Shown here: positions 18,953 to 25,985 of the stretch, piece by piece
Layout: the number at the start of each line of letters is the position of its first letter
Numbering within the stretch: position 1 is the stretch's first letter
NCBI RefSeq assembly: GCF_021234875.1
Contig: NZ_JAJQVM010000010.1
Span: 62,001-126,000, forward strand
Length of the DNA stretch: 64,000 bases
Source: Marinibactrum halimedae
Lineage (GTDB): Bacteria > Pseudomonadota > Gammaproteobacteria > Pseudomonadales > Cellvibrionaceae
Direction of reading: 5' to 3'
Notes under the pieces: model-generated
The model's database searches: none
The model's input: only the letters and a program-made list of their open reading frames with translations
Told to the model about the DNA's origin: nothing
Translations under genes and position numbers: made by a program

Positions 18953-19570
18953 ATGTTAAAAGTGTTTTTTAGGGTATCTTTTTATATGTGCTTGGCGGGC
19001 GTGCTGATATCCTGCGCCGGAATGGCAGACTCTATGTCTAAACTTTCCGGCTTAGGCGTTGTTAGCAAGGAAAAGTCAACATTTGATGGGGCCACCCTGA
19101 TAAAGGTTTCACCTACCTTTCTGTATGATCCAGAGAGCACATGGGGCAACCAAGTAAAGCTGGGTGCCAGATGGTCGAGCAAGGCTCCGGAGTATGTGGC
19201 ATTGGTTCTCTCCTATAGTTCAGACGTTGCAAGCGCCAAATCAGCATATCTTAGCCTTACGGGAATCGACATAAATACCGACGGCAACATAGAATCGTTT
19301 AAGTCTGGAAAGTCAACCAATCTGGACAGCGGTGGCTACAACACAGTGTCCAAAACCATTTACACGGAAAGCACTAATTCGGTAGTGGTTCCATACAGCC
19401 TTTTACAGCAAATGGTTTCGGCTGAAGATTGCAGGGTTCGCATACATACAAGCAAGGGTTACGAGGAAGCTATCTTTTCCAAAGAGCGTATTCCTGGAGG
19501 TCAAGGAACCGCGATCTTATCCATCCGAGAATTCATAGCTGAAATAAACAAGCATCAACAAAGCACCTAA
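18953..19570 (+). CDS. Prophage-encoded lipoprotein, 205 aa
   Basis: Signal peptide with lipobox LISC at residues 18-21 (MLKVFFRVSFYMCLAGVLISC). The mature part carries no recognised domain; it is rich in Ser and Thr and ends in a Gln/His-rich helix. It has its own upstream TTGACA-bearing region (near 18857), sharing the words TATTGACACC with the region before the neighbouring lipoprotein gene. A GC hairpin follows. As with its neighbour, expression in the lysogen and an envelope role are plausible inferences. Confidence 0.65.
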   Translation: MLKVFFRVSFYMCLAGVLISCAGMADSMSKLSGLGVVSKEKSTFDGATLIKVSPTFLYDPESTWGNQVKLGARWSSKAPEYVALVLSYSSDVASAKSAYLSLTGIDINTDGNIESFKSGKSTNLDSGGYNTVSKTIYTESTNSVVVPYSLLQQMVSAEDCRVRIHTSKGYEEAIFSKERIPGGQGTAILSIREFIAEINKHQQST

Positions 19571-19576
19571 TAACAA

Positions 19577-19594
19577 CCCCCTGCTTTGCGGGGG
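19577..19594 (+). terminator. Hairpin terminator after the second lipoprotein
   Basis: CCCCC (19577-19581) pairs with GGGGG (19590-19594); the loop can add a GC pair. It immediately precedes the TTGACA of the next promoter. Confidence 0.55.
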
Positions 19595-19598
19595 CTAT

Positions 19599-19627
19599 TT
19601 GACACACCTGCCAAGCAAGCGCATACT
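19599..19627 (+). promoter_or_regulatory. Candidate promoter of the C4-rha transcript
   Basis: TTGACA (19599-19604), 17-bp spacer, CATACT (19622-19627). It would start transcription near 19634 and give a leader of about 235 nt before the rha start, containing the C4-like RNA. Confidence 0.6.
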
Positions 19628-19738
19628 CAAGTAGCACTAGCAAAATCTAGTGCCGGGCGTAGGAACCCGAATCATCAACAGGCGCACAAGTCGCCAGTTC
19701 TTCTGTATGCGGCTTTTTTTGTGCGTAGCGACTCGTTA

Positions 19739-19810
19739 TGGCGGGTTGCCGGGGGGCCTTGCGCCCACCGGCCCCTGTTGACCGGCATTCCTACCCCGAG
19801 CAACCCGCCA
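19739..19810 (+). ncRNA. C4-type antisense RNA controlling rha
   Basis: A 72-nt element closed by an 11-bp stem (TGGCGGGTTGC with GCAACCCGCCA) and holding an inner hairpin (GGGGCC with GGCCCC). Between them are two short sequences, CCTGTTGA (19774-19781) and TTCCTAC (19788-19794). Their complements occur twice nearby: GTAGGAA at 19659-19665 and 19822-19828, TCAACAGG at 19675-19682 and 19851-19858. The last copy overlaps the rha ribosome binding site (CAGGAG, 19855-19860). This matches the C4 RNA of phages P1/P7, which pairs with sites ahead of and behind itself to block antirepressor synthesis. Confidence 0.75.
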
Positions 19811-19867
19811 CCCTATTGAGCGTAGGAACTTAATTGGGATGGCTCAAATTTCAACAGGAGCCAAACA

Positions 19868-20566
19868 ATGCCTAGTCTTTCCACACCAGAAGTTCACCTA
19901 ATTAATAATCGTCTAGTTACAACATCCTTAAAGGTTGCAGAAGCATTTGGGAAGCGACACAGTCATGTCATCGATAAAATTAAATCCATAGATTGTTCTG
20001 AGCAGTTTTTAACCTCCAACTTTTCGGCGGTTAAATACAATCACCGAGGAAATGAGTATGACTCATTTGAAATGACAAAAGACGGCTTTATGTTTTTAGT
20101 AATGGGCTTTACTGGCAAGAAGGCTGCTCAGATCAAAGAGGCTTACATAAATGCATTCAACTTAATGGAAGCACAACTAAGAAATCAGCCCCCTACTCCA
20201 CCACCCTGCCCTAAAACTTCCGAACAAGACATGTTCGAATTTGTAGCGAAGACACTAAAATCAGATAGGGCCGAGAAGCTGGGAATGCTCAAGCAATACG
20301 GAGAGCAAAAAGGTCACGACATGAGCTATCTTCCCAAGCCTGAGGCATTGGGTGAGCCCGTAAGTTTTCACCAAAATCTTCAAACGCAGAAATTAACCGT
20401 GATCCTCAAGAAAGGGATTGAACAATACAGTCTTAATATAGATGAATTTGTGAGGCGAGCTAAAGAGATTGAGCAAATGTACTTCGTTGCGGGCTATCTT
20501 GATGCTGGCTCAGACATGCAAAGAAACCAGTTTGACTCAGGTAAGCCATTAAGACTTCTCCAATGA
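19868..20566 (+). CDS. Rha-family phage regulatory protein (C4-controlled)
   Basis: The N-terminal 100 residues match the Rha domain: LVTTSLKVAEAFGKRHSHVIDKI, then YDSFEMTKDGFMFLVMGFTGKKAAQIKEAYINAFN. The C-terminal part (about 120 aa) is helical and unassigned. Rha proteins are phage regulators often found where P1-like phages carry an antirepressor. The gene follows a C4-type RNA whose target covers its Shine-Dalgarno sequence, so translation should be repressed in the lysogen. It could antagonise the non-cleavable CI-like repressor at 52677, which is an inference. Confidence 0.8.
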   Translation: MPSLSTPEVHLINNRLVTTSLKVAEAFGKRHSHVIDKIKSIDCSEQFLTSNFSAVKYNHRGNEYDSFEMTKDGFMFLVMGFTGKKAAQIKEAYINAFNLMEAQLRNQPPTPPPCPKTSEQDMFEFVAKTLKSDRAEKLGMLKQYGEQKGHDMSYLPKPEALGEPVSFHQNLQTQKLTVILKKGIEQYSLNIDEFVRRAKEIEQMYFVAGYLDAGSDMQRNQFDSGKPLRLLQ

Positions 20567-20591
20567 AACAAGGGCGCCAATGCGCCCCATC

Positions 20592-20798
20592 CTAAAATTT
20601 ATCAGGATCAAATGAACCCGTTGATATATCGTTAAATGCCTGTAAATATGCAGCTTCAGCACTTAACTTTTTCTCCTGAGTTTCCCTACGGACAAAGTGA
20701 TGCGGTTGCATTTCCTCTAATTCTCCTCCTTCATTTAGTACAACTGCAACAAATTCATTCGTAGCAATTTTCATTTTCCAATGTTGAAATTGCTTCAT
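20592..20798 (-). CDS. Hypothetical small protein, 68 aa
   Basis: Short hydrophilic product (MKQFQHWKMKIATNEFVAVV...), no membrane segment and no recognised motif. Convergent with rha, 25 nt apart. Its codon pattern looks coding, but nothing else supports a function. Confidence 0.45.
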   Translation of the reverse strand: MKQFQHWKMKIATNEFVAVVLNEGGELEEMQPHHFVRRETQEKKLSAEAAYLQAFNDISTGSFDPDKF

Positions 20799-20879
20799 TT
20801 TTTACCACTTGTTTAATTGTTATACGCCGCTATTGCAGCAAGACCATTGTTATAGATCACCCCTTCGCGCAGACACAAA

Positions 20880-20903
20880 AAACCCGACGCTGTGGCCGGG
20901 TTT
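20880..20903 (-). terminator. Terminator of the small membrane protein gene
   Basis: AAACCCG pairs with CGGGTTT around a 10-nt loop; on the minus strand it is followed by a run of six T. It lies 44 nt after the stop of the gene at 20947. Confidence 0.7.
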
Positions 20904-20946
20904 GTTATTTCCGTTAGCGATGTACTTAGGCTAACTGAAAGCTTGT

Positions 20947-21546
20947 TCAATGAGTTGAACAATAATGATCTTCGCGCCATTTTTCTGAGTATCTACCCGC
21001 CAATCCCTTTATTACCGCCATCAATAAAGTCCAGTTGATCAGCCAAGATAAAAATACCTTCACGTAAAAGAAGCTGTTGTAAAATAGGTAGCTTTTAATA
21101 ATGTCTGCATTCCATAATACCCACTCTATCGCAGTGCCAATATTGACGAGAACTGACAGAACCATAATTATGAGTATCAGCCCTTCGTTTGTTGTTGCAT
21201 TATAATACTGGTGATCCTCTCCAACCTTAAAAGCTCTTCCAAGCACACCAAGACTTGGATGCGAAAATAATCGCATAATTATAAGGCGAAGGGCGATACA
21301 GAGGATTACGGCAAGATCTTGCAGGCTAATAAGGAATAGGTAAATATATGGGTTTGAATTATCAGCAAAGGACTTTTGCCCGACAGTAAAATAACCTACA
21401 GTCTCTATTGATAACATTAAAAACATCAGCCATCTGATATTTCTACAGCTTAGGCTGGCGAGAAATAAAAGCAGCATTGTGCAAAGCCAGCCCGCCGAAT
21501 GCCACTCACTTACGGTCCAGCTTGCAATTATCTCAAAGAATCCCAT
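20947..21546 (-). CDS. Multi-pass membrane protein, 199 aa
   Basis: Five hydrophobic segments are visible (about residues 20-33, 38-54, 65-88, 122-140, 158-180), so this is an inner-membrane protein. No family is recognised. It is carried on the minus strand in the accessory block, surrounded by other lysogen-type genes, which suggests superinfection exclusion or another host-altering role. That is inference from position only. Confidence 0.6.
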   Translation of the reverse strand: MGFFEIIASWTVSEWHSAGWLCTMLLLFLASLSCRNIRWLMFLMLSIETVGYFTVGQKSFADNSNPYIYLFLISLQDLAVILCIALRLIIMRLFSHPSLGVLGRAFKVGEDHQYYNATTNEGLILIIMVLSVLVNIGTAIEWVLWNADIIKSYLFYNSFFYVKVFLSWLINWTLLMAVIKGLAGRYSEKWREDHYCSTH

Positions 21547-21593
21547 AAAAACTTAACCTAGAATCGCTTAATTAGATAAGTTGAAACAAATCA

Positions 21594-21746
21594 TCACTCT
21601 GGTCTAGGCGGCAAGTTGCCGCCACCACCAGTTCCCATTGTTGTTGCACCGCCAGAACTACCGCTAGCGCTGACCTCATGATCGGCTGGCCCCGAGCAAG
21701 CCATTGTTGTTGACATTACTATTGCACACAGAAATTCAAGCATCAT
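21594..21746 (-). CDS. Small lipoprotein-like peptide, 50 aa
   Basis: From ATG-ATG at 21746 the product is MMLEFLCAIVMSTTMACSG followed by a Gly/Ser-rich tail with GGATTMGTGGGG and ending PPRPE. The hydrophobic N-terminus ends in TMAC, a possible lipobox. GGAGAG lies just upstream, within the end of the regulator gene (21736-22083), so the two genes are translationally coupled. The Gly-rich tail resembles that of the secreted product at 22157. Function unknown. Confidence 0.5.
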   Translation of the reverse strand: MMLEFLCAIVMSTTMACSGPADHEVSASGSSGGATTMGTGGGGNLPPRPE

Positions 21747-22083
21747 CTCTCTCCAACTCTTTACTTTGCACCTTATCAATTTCGCCTTTTAGCTTCTCAA
21801 TATCAGTCCCGCTTGTTTTTATGAGAGCAAGAATAGGCGATATGTCTGGATCAACACCTATAGAATCTAAATCTTTTTTTACAACCCAATAATTGGAAAA
21901 GTCTATCCCCACTGCCTTCAAGATGCTTAAAAACAAAACATAGTTTGGTTTACTTTTGTTGTAGTACCAATTATGTAATGTTGATTTCGCCTTCTTCAAA
22001 AAGGGGTCAACTTTTCCGCGAGTGCCTTCTATGTCCTTCAAAAAGGATACAAGTATTCTATGGGCATCTTCCGGCTTTATCAT
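21736..22083 (-). CDS. Small putative DNA-binding regulator, 115 aa
   Basis: The segment KVDPFLKKAKSTLHNWYYNK with the following LFLSILKAVGID has the spacing of an XRE-like helix-turn-helix, although the match is weak. The C-terminal part is a charged helix (DIEKLKGEIDKVQSKELERDD), possibly for dimerisation. A good promoter (TTGACA-N18-TACTAG) lies upstream, and the stop overlaps the start of the small lipoprotein gene. It may regulate the two small secreted-protein genes around it. Confidence 0.5.
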   Translation of the reverse strand: MIKPEDAHRILVSFLKDIEGTRGKVDPFLKKAKSTLHNWYYNKSKPNYVLFLSILKAVGIDFSNYWVVKKDLDSIGVDPDISPILALIKTSGTDIEKLKGEIDKVQSKELERDDA

Positions 22084-22101
22084 AAACTAATCAGATTCTA
22101 C

Positions 22102-22131
22102 CTAGTACAAGAATTGAGAGAGATTTGTCAA
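22102..22131 (-). promoter_or_regulatory. Candidate promoter of the 21736-22083 regulator operon
   Basis: On the minus strand TTGACA (22131-22126), 18-bp spacer, TACTAG (22107-22102), giving a short leader before the ATG at 22083. Confidence 0.5.
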
Positions 22132-22156
22132 TCTGTGTAAAGTCTTACAATTGATT

Positions 22157-22543
22157 TTATGTGAGAGTTTTTATTTCAGGTTGGCTTACTTCACCACCCG
22201 AACCTTTAGGACGTTTTGGTTGCCCAGTTCCTCCAGTTTTATCGGGAGGGGGCTGGTGACCCGTGCCCGTTCCTACAATTTCTAGACTGGGCTGATCTAC
22301 TCCGCCAATACCGCCAGCAAGAAATAATTGTCTATCTGGCTGTGTACTACCACCTGTAGCAGCAAACAACCGCATAAAGCGGCTCATAAAATGTTCGTCG
22401 TGCGGATCAGACGTAATAGGTCTTAGCGTTTGCTCGGCTTCTGTATCCTCTTGTGCAAATAAAGGATCAGGTTGTAAAAGCCCGCCAGTAGTAGCAAAAA
22501 CACTCTCAGATAAAATAAATAAAGAAACTAAAATCAGTCTCAT
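22157..22543 (-). CDS. Secreted protein with six GGxxQP-like repeats
   Basis: A 128-aa product with a signal peptide (MRLILVSLFILSESVFA, cleavage before TTGG). The mature part repeats a short pattern: TGGLLQPD, TGGSTQPD, IGGVDQPS, TGHQPPP, TGGTGQPK and SGGEVSQPE. There is no known domain, and the second repeat, like the first, follows an FA-A or FA-T type cut site. GAGAG precedes the ATG. It is upstream of a small regulator and a lipoprotein-like peptide on the same strand and divergent from a LexA-box promoter. Repeated short peptides after a signal sequence could be a peptide precursor, which is speculative. Confidence 0.55.
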   Translation of the reverse strand: MRLILVSLFILSESVFATTGGLLQPDPLFAQEDTEAEQTLRPITSDPHDEHFMSRFMRLFAATGGSTQPDRQLFLAGGIGGVDQPSLEIVGTGTGHQPPPDKTGGTGQPKRPKGSGGEVSQPEIKTLT

Positions 22544-22908
22544 AAAACTCTCAAATAAAAGTTAATTGATCATGTAAATAATACTAAGCGCAAATACTAA
22601 TTACTAAACGTTTCAGGATCAATAAACATCAGTTATGAATAGTGCTTATCTGTTTGTTTTTTATGCTTTTTTACAGTTCTTTACTAATTGATTATTGATT
22701 GTTAGCGGATTGTGACAATGAATAATAAATACTGTATAATAATACAGTATTAGGTTTTCAATACAAATGACCAAGAAGTGACCGAAGTTATTTTGAATGC
22801 CAATACAGAAAAATTAAGATGACAATTTGTTGATTTGATTCGCATTTATATTGTTGGTTTATTTTCAGTAAAGTAGTCTGCGCGGTTTTTAGAACCGAGG
22901 AGCTAGCA
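22544..22908. other. 365-bp AT-rich divergent regulatory region
   Basis: No gene seen. It separates the minus-strand secreted-protein gene from the plus-strand YejK/RelA operon and holds a LexA-type box with an embedded promoter. A 160-nt untranslated leader would precede the operon. Confidence 0.6.
22712..22749 (+). promoter_or_regulatory. LexA (SOS) box overlapping a sigma-70 promoter
   Basis: TACTGTATAATAATACAGTA at 22730-22749 keeps CTGT-N8-ACAG and differs from the ideal E. coli LexA box only at the centre. A promoter GTGACA (22712-22717), 17-bp spacer, TATAAT (22735-22740) has its -10 inside the box, so LexA binding should block it. It points to the YejK-like/RelA-like operon. The minus strand also has a weaker TTGAAA promoter overlapping the same box. 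Confidence 0.75.
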
Positions 22909-24006
22909 ATGTATTTATCTGGACTTTCAGTAGATAGAATCGTCATTCATCAAATATTTCAAAGGGATTCCAATGGAAATAAAGTTCCTCCAAAACAAAG
23001 CAACTCTTTTACAAGATTCAACAAAGACGCAATGGTTGAATTTGAAAGCAGAGTTGTAGATAGCTTGGGCGAAGGGTCTAAATCTGTAGAGATGCACATT
23101 ATAGATCAAAGCAAAAACAGCTTTTCTTCACTTTTAGATAACATGATAAGAAAACCTGATGACGATTTTTTAGTATCTTCATTCGACATAGCACACAAGC
23201 TTGCTGACGCCCAAACGAAAAGAAGCATGACAGGTGGAATTGTTGTCATTTTTACAGGCAAGCAAAGAAAATTGAATAGAGCGTTTTTTGGCGTCATCAA
23301 AGCTGATCTTCATAACGGTTATGAAAAAGCCATCGACCCTAATACCGGTGAAATAATACTAAATTACGTAAAGGATATATTATTAACACCAAACAACAGG
23401 CTTCACAAGGCGGTTGCCTTTTTTGAAAAAAATACAGACACCTCTAATTCAGATGATCTAAATGACAAATATGCAGTGAGAATAAAAGATCATCAAATGA
23501 CAGCCTCCAATGGAAAATTTGCAGCAAGATATTTTTATTCTGATTTTTTGGGGCTTGACTACCCTCTAGATAGTGCCAGAAAAACAATGAAATTCTATGA
23601 CGCAACCAGTTCTTTCATCGGAAGCCTAGATATAGACTCAGAAGAAAAAAATGATTTGGTTAGCGCTCTAACTACGTATCTAAAAACACAAAAATCTGAT
23701 ATAATAACACCACGTGATTTTGCCGAAAATTATTTCGCTGGGGATACACAAGACGATTACATATCCCACCTAGAAGACACTGGAATCCCAACAAACTCTT
23801 TCGCCAAAGATAACAAACATATAAAAAGTAAGCTCAAAATACGAAAAATGAAGTTTGGAAAAAGGATTAAGCTAATAGCTTCACCAGAAGATTTTGATAG
23901 CTCAATCACAATAGAATCAATAAATGGAGACACCAACTCTTCTGGAGCTTCTAACGAGTGGACAAAAGTTATAATTAAAGAAAAGGTGAGTCAACTTAAT
24001 GAATGA
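22909..24006 (+). CDS. Nucleoid-associated protein, YejK/NdpA (NA37) family-like
   Basis: 365 aa. It begins with a strand like IVIHQI and contains AARYFYSDFLGLD, which matches the FFxxFLG signature of YejK/NdpA nucleoid-associated proteins, followed by a Lys-rich C-terminal part. Family proteins bind DNA and have no known enzymatic activity. GAGGAG precedes the ATG. The stop overlaps the next start by 8 nt, so it is coupled to the RelA/SpoT-type gene. Both genes are clearly AT-richer than the structural phage genes, which suggests later acquisition. It is controlled by a LexA-type box. Confidence 0.7.
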   Translation: MYLSGLSVDRIVIHQIFQRDSNGNKVPPKQSNSFTRFNKDAMVEFESRVVDSLGEGSKSVEMHIIDQSKNSFSSLLDNMIRKPDDDFLVSSFDIAHKLADAQTKRSMTGGIVVIFTGKQRKLNRAFFGVIKADLHNGYEKAIDPNTGEIILNYVKDILLTPNNRLHKAVAFFEKNTDTSNSDDLNDKYAVRIKDHQMTASNGKFAARYFYSDFLGLDYPLDSARKTMKFYDATSSFIGSLDIDSEEKNDLVSALTTYLKTQKSDIITPRDFAENYFAGDTQDDYISHLEDTGIPTNSFAKDNKHIKSKLKIRKMKFGKRIKLIASPEDFDSSITIESINGDTNSSGASNEWTKVIIKEKVSQLNE

Positions 24007-24985
24007 GTCGGAATTAATACAGACATGGAATTCTGAAAAGCCCATCTATGAAGCCTGGGGTGTACATATTGCGAATAGCATTTGCAATGATTTAGAAAAG
24101 GATCAAACCGATCTATGCTCCTTTTTTAAAATTCCAGTTAATCCACGATTAAAGGATGATAAATCTTTCGTAGACAAGGCATTTCATAGACCCGGAAAAG
24201 GCTATACAGACCCTTATAACCAAATTGAAGATAAGGTTGGCATCCGTTTTGTTGTATTATTATTGGAAGATATTGATAAAATATGTGGAATTATAGAAAA
24301 AAATAATAAATGGACTTTTGATGCCTGCAAACATTTCGATGAGGATAAAGAAAACGAGCCCCTACTTTTCACATACCAATCAGTTCACTATGTTGTTCGC
24401 CCCGCTAACGATTTTAACATCAACGATATATTAATACCCAAAACCACTCCATGCGAGATACAAATAAGAACTTTACTGCAACACGCTCATGCAGAACTTA
24501 CACATGACGCCATTTACAAGGCAAAAAAAACAGTTAAGGCAAGTGTACATAGAACTGTCGCGAAAAGCATGGCGCTTATCGAAACGACTGACAGTTTTTT
24601 TTCTGATGCCACAAAACAACTTAATCATGGGCCGCTAGAGGAATTTTCTATATTAAGTAGACTGGATGCAATCTATGAAAACTTAACTGGCATTAAGCCA
24701 CACAGGCAAAAATCTTCCTTAGCGGTATGGGATTCATTCGAAAGGTTTATCGATGATAGTTTAATTAATAGTATTCAAACACAGCTTATAGATAAATCTG
24801 AAAGCATCTGTTCTGCCATAAAAGATCATTATTCTGAACACATAATGTATCAACAAAGTACAATCCTATTTGTTTACTGGCTAATGAAAAGAAAGAGAAA
24901 CGCTTTACTAAAAGACTGGCCTCTCGACTATAAGCTGTTAGAGCTTCCATCCATAGATTTGGGCATTAGTCTTGACCAAGGGTGA
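23999..24985 (+). CDS. RelA/SpoT-type (p)ppGpp synthetase-domain protein
   Basis: Single-domain nucleotidyltransferase (328 aa) that would transfer pyrophosphate from ATP to a nucleotide or tRNA. Seen in order: RLKDDKSFVDKA (G-loop-like RxK..S..K), IEDKVGIRFV, YQSVHYVV and CEIQIRTLLQHAHAELTHD, all core synthetase motifs. There is no HD hydrolase, TGS or ACT domain, and about 130 C-terminal residues are helical and unassigned. Stand-alone synthetases of this type occur as toxins (toxSAS, CapRel) in phages and defence loci. Translational coupling with a YejK-like protein and SOS control set this one apart. Confidence 0.82.
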   Translation: MNESELIQTWNSEKPIYEAWGVHIANSICNDLEKDQTDLCSFFKIPVNPRLKDDKSFVDKAFHRPGKGYTDPYNQIEDKVGIRFVVLLLEDIDKICGIIEKNNKWTFDACKHFDEDKENEPLLFTYQSVHYVVRPANDFNINDILIPKTTPCEIQIRTLLQHAHAELTHDAIYKAKKTVKASVHRTVAKSMALIETTDSFFSDATKQLNHGPLEEFSILSRLDAIYENLTGIKPHRQKSSLAVWDSFERFIDDSLINSIQTQLIDKSESICSAIKDHYSEHIMYQQSTILFVYWLMKRKRNALLKDWPLDYKLLELPSIDLGISLDQG

Positions 24986-25021
24986 TATACTCAAAGCTCA
25001 ACATTTGATCAGGTAAGAGCA

Positions 25022-25261
25022 ATGCAAAACACAGCGCTACTCAACGACCAAGAAAGCCGCGAAATCATTGAGGGTCTTGTAGAGTCTGGGGAGTACCCAA
25101 ACGAGCAAGAGGCCGTCAAAGCCGCTCTGAAGCTGCTTGCGGGTGATAGCAATGCCAAACTGGCCCGCCTTCGCCGGTTGATTGATGAGGGGCTAAACTC
25201 AGGCCCTCCTGTCAAAGTCACAAGAGAGGGGTTGCTAGCAGAGATTAAGGCCAAGCTATAA
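25022..25261 (+). CDS. ParD-type antitoxin without adjacent toxin
   Basis: 79-aa ribbon-helix-helix protein of the CC2985/ParD group: LNDQESREIIEGLVESGEYPNEQEAVKAAL followed by a toxin-wrapping tail (ARLRRLIDEGLNSGPP). It lies 36 nt after the synthetase gene. No ParE follows directly; the next gene, 130 nt on, is another ParD. It may neutralise an external toxin or be a leftover of a duplicated module. Confidence 0.78.
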   Translation: MQNTALLNDQESREIIEGLVESGEYPNEQEAVKAALKLLAGDSNAKLARLRRLIDEGLNSGPPVKVTREGLLAEIKAKL

Positions 25262-25334
25262 CCCCTTAGCCTTTCCTCGAAAAGCCTATCTCCACCTCTC
25301 CTATTGCACACCAATCTCCACTCTACCCCACCGC

Positions 25335-25379
25335 TTGAAAACCATTAACCAAAGATTATAATGTAAGAAACTTGCTTAC
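25335..25379 (+). promoter_or_regulatory. parDE promoter and operator
   Basis: TTGAAA (25335-25340), 16-bp spacer, TATAAT (25357-25362), immediately followed by the inverted repeat GTAAG-N7-CTTAC (25363-25379). An operator just downstream of the -10 fits autorepression by ParD. Confidence 0.55.
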
Positions 25380-25393
25380 TTGAGGTATTCAGC

Positions 25394-25648
25394 ATGGCTC
25401 GCACAATTACATTCCAACCCAGCCCCGAACTTGGCGAATTCATTGAGGCCATGGTCGAGTCTGGCTCCTATGCTAACCAAAGCGAAGTAATCCGTGACAG
25501 CCTAAGACTACTGCACGAAAAGACCGCTAAATCGAAGCTTACCCAGCTCAGAAAGCTAATAGAGGAAGGCGAGAACAGCGGTGAACCTGTAGAGTGGAGC
25601 GCAGACAAATTCCTTCAGAGGATGAAAACAAGGCGAAAGCGTGTCTAA
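25394..25648 (+). CDS. parD: ParD-type antitoxin
   Basis: 84-aa ribbon-helix-helix antitoxin (SPELGEFIEAMVESGSYANQ, SEVIRDSLRLLHE) with the typical C-terminal tail that covers ParE. It overlaps the ParE start by 8 nt. About half of its residues match the orphan ParD at 25022, which suggests duplication. Confidence 0.87.
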   Translation: MARTITFQPSPELGEFIEAMVESGSYANQSEVIRDSLRLLHEKTAKSKLTQLRKLIEEGENSGEPVEWSADKFLQRMKTRRKRV

Positions 25649-25931
25649 ATTTAAACTCACACCGCAAGCAGAATTAGACTTAGAAAACATATACGACTAC
25701 AGCGTTGAAAATTGGGGATACCCCCGAGCTGATCGCTACATCTACGACCTTGAAATTGCATTTACCAAACTCTCTCAAAATCAATTACAAGGTCGCACAG
25801 CCAGCTATATAAAGCCGGGTTATTTTTGTTACTCCGTTGGCTCACACGTTATTTTTTATCGCCAAAGTACTGATTTTTTATTAGTGGTTCGACTACTGCA
25901 CAAAAGCATGGACTTTCAGCGGCATTTGTAA
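25641..25931 (+). CDS. parE: ParE-type toxin
   Basis: 96-aa RelE/ParE-fold toxin: LTPQAELDLENIYDYSVENWG, then GRTASYIKPGYFCYSVGSHVIFYR and VVRLLHKSMD, all usual ParE features. ParE toxins inhibit DNA gyrase. It starts with GTG inside the end of parD. Its position between the phage tail gene J and accessory genes indicates a prophage-stabilising module. Confidence 0.87.
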   Translation: MSKFKLTPQAELDLENIYDYSVENWGYPRADRYIYDLEIAFTKLSQNQLQGRTASYIKPGYFCYSVGSHVIFYRQSTDFLLVVRLLHKSMDFQRHL

Positions 25932-25946
25932 CCCTCTAATCATAAA

Positions 25947-25978
25947 CAGAGCAATCAATAAGGCTTATTGTTGCTCTG
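25947..25978. terminator. Bidirectional terminator between parE and J
   Basis: CAGAGCAA pairs with TTGCTCTG, with inner AATAA/TTATT pairing, giving one of the longest hairpins in the window. It separates the convergent parE and tail-tip genes. Confidence 0.75.
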
Positions 25979-25985
25979 CTTTGAT

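Noticed and set aside
19586-19819. 77-aa open frame upstream of rha
   Set aside because: It spans the C4-type RNA and its target sites; its sequence is explained by RNA structure and pairing, and it lacks a ribosome site. It may be a relic of an Icd-like frame, but I do not call it a gene.
25009-25314. 101-aa minus-strand frame over the orphan ParD
   Set aside because: Antisense of a clear ribbon-helix-helix gene.
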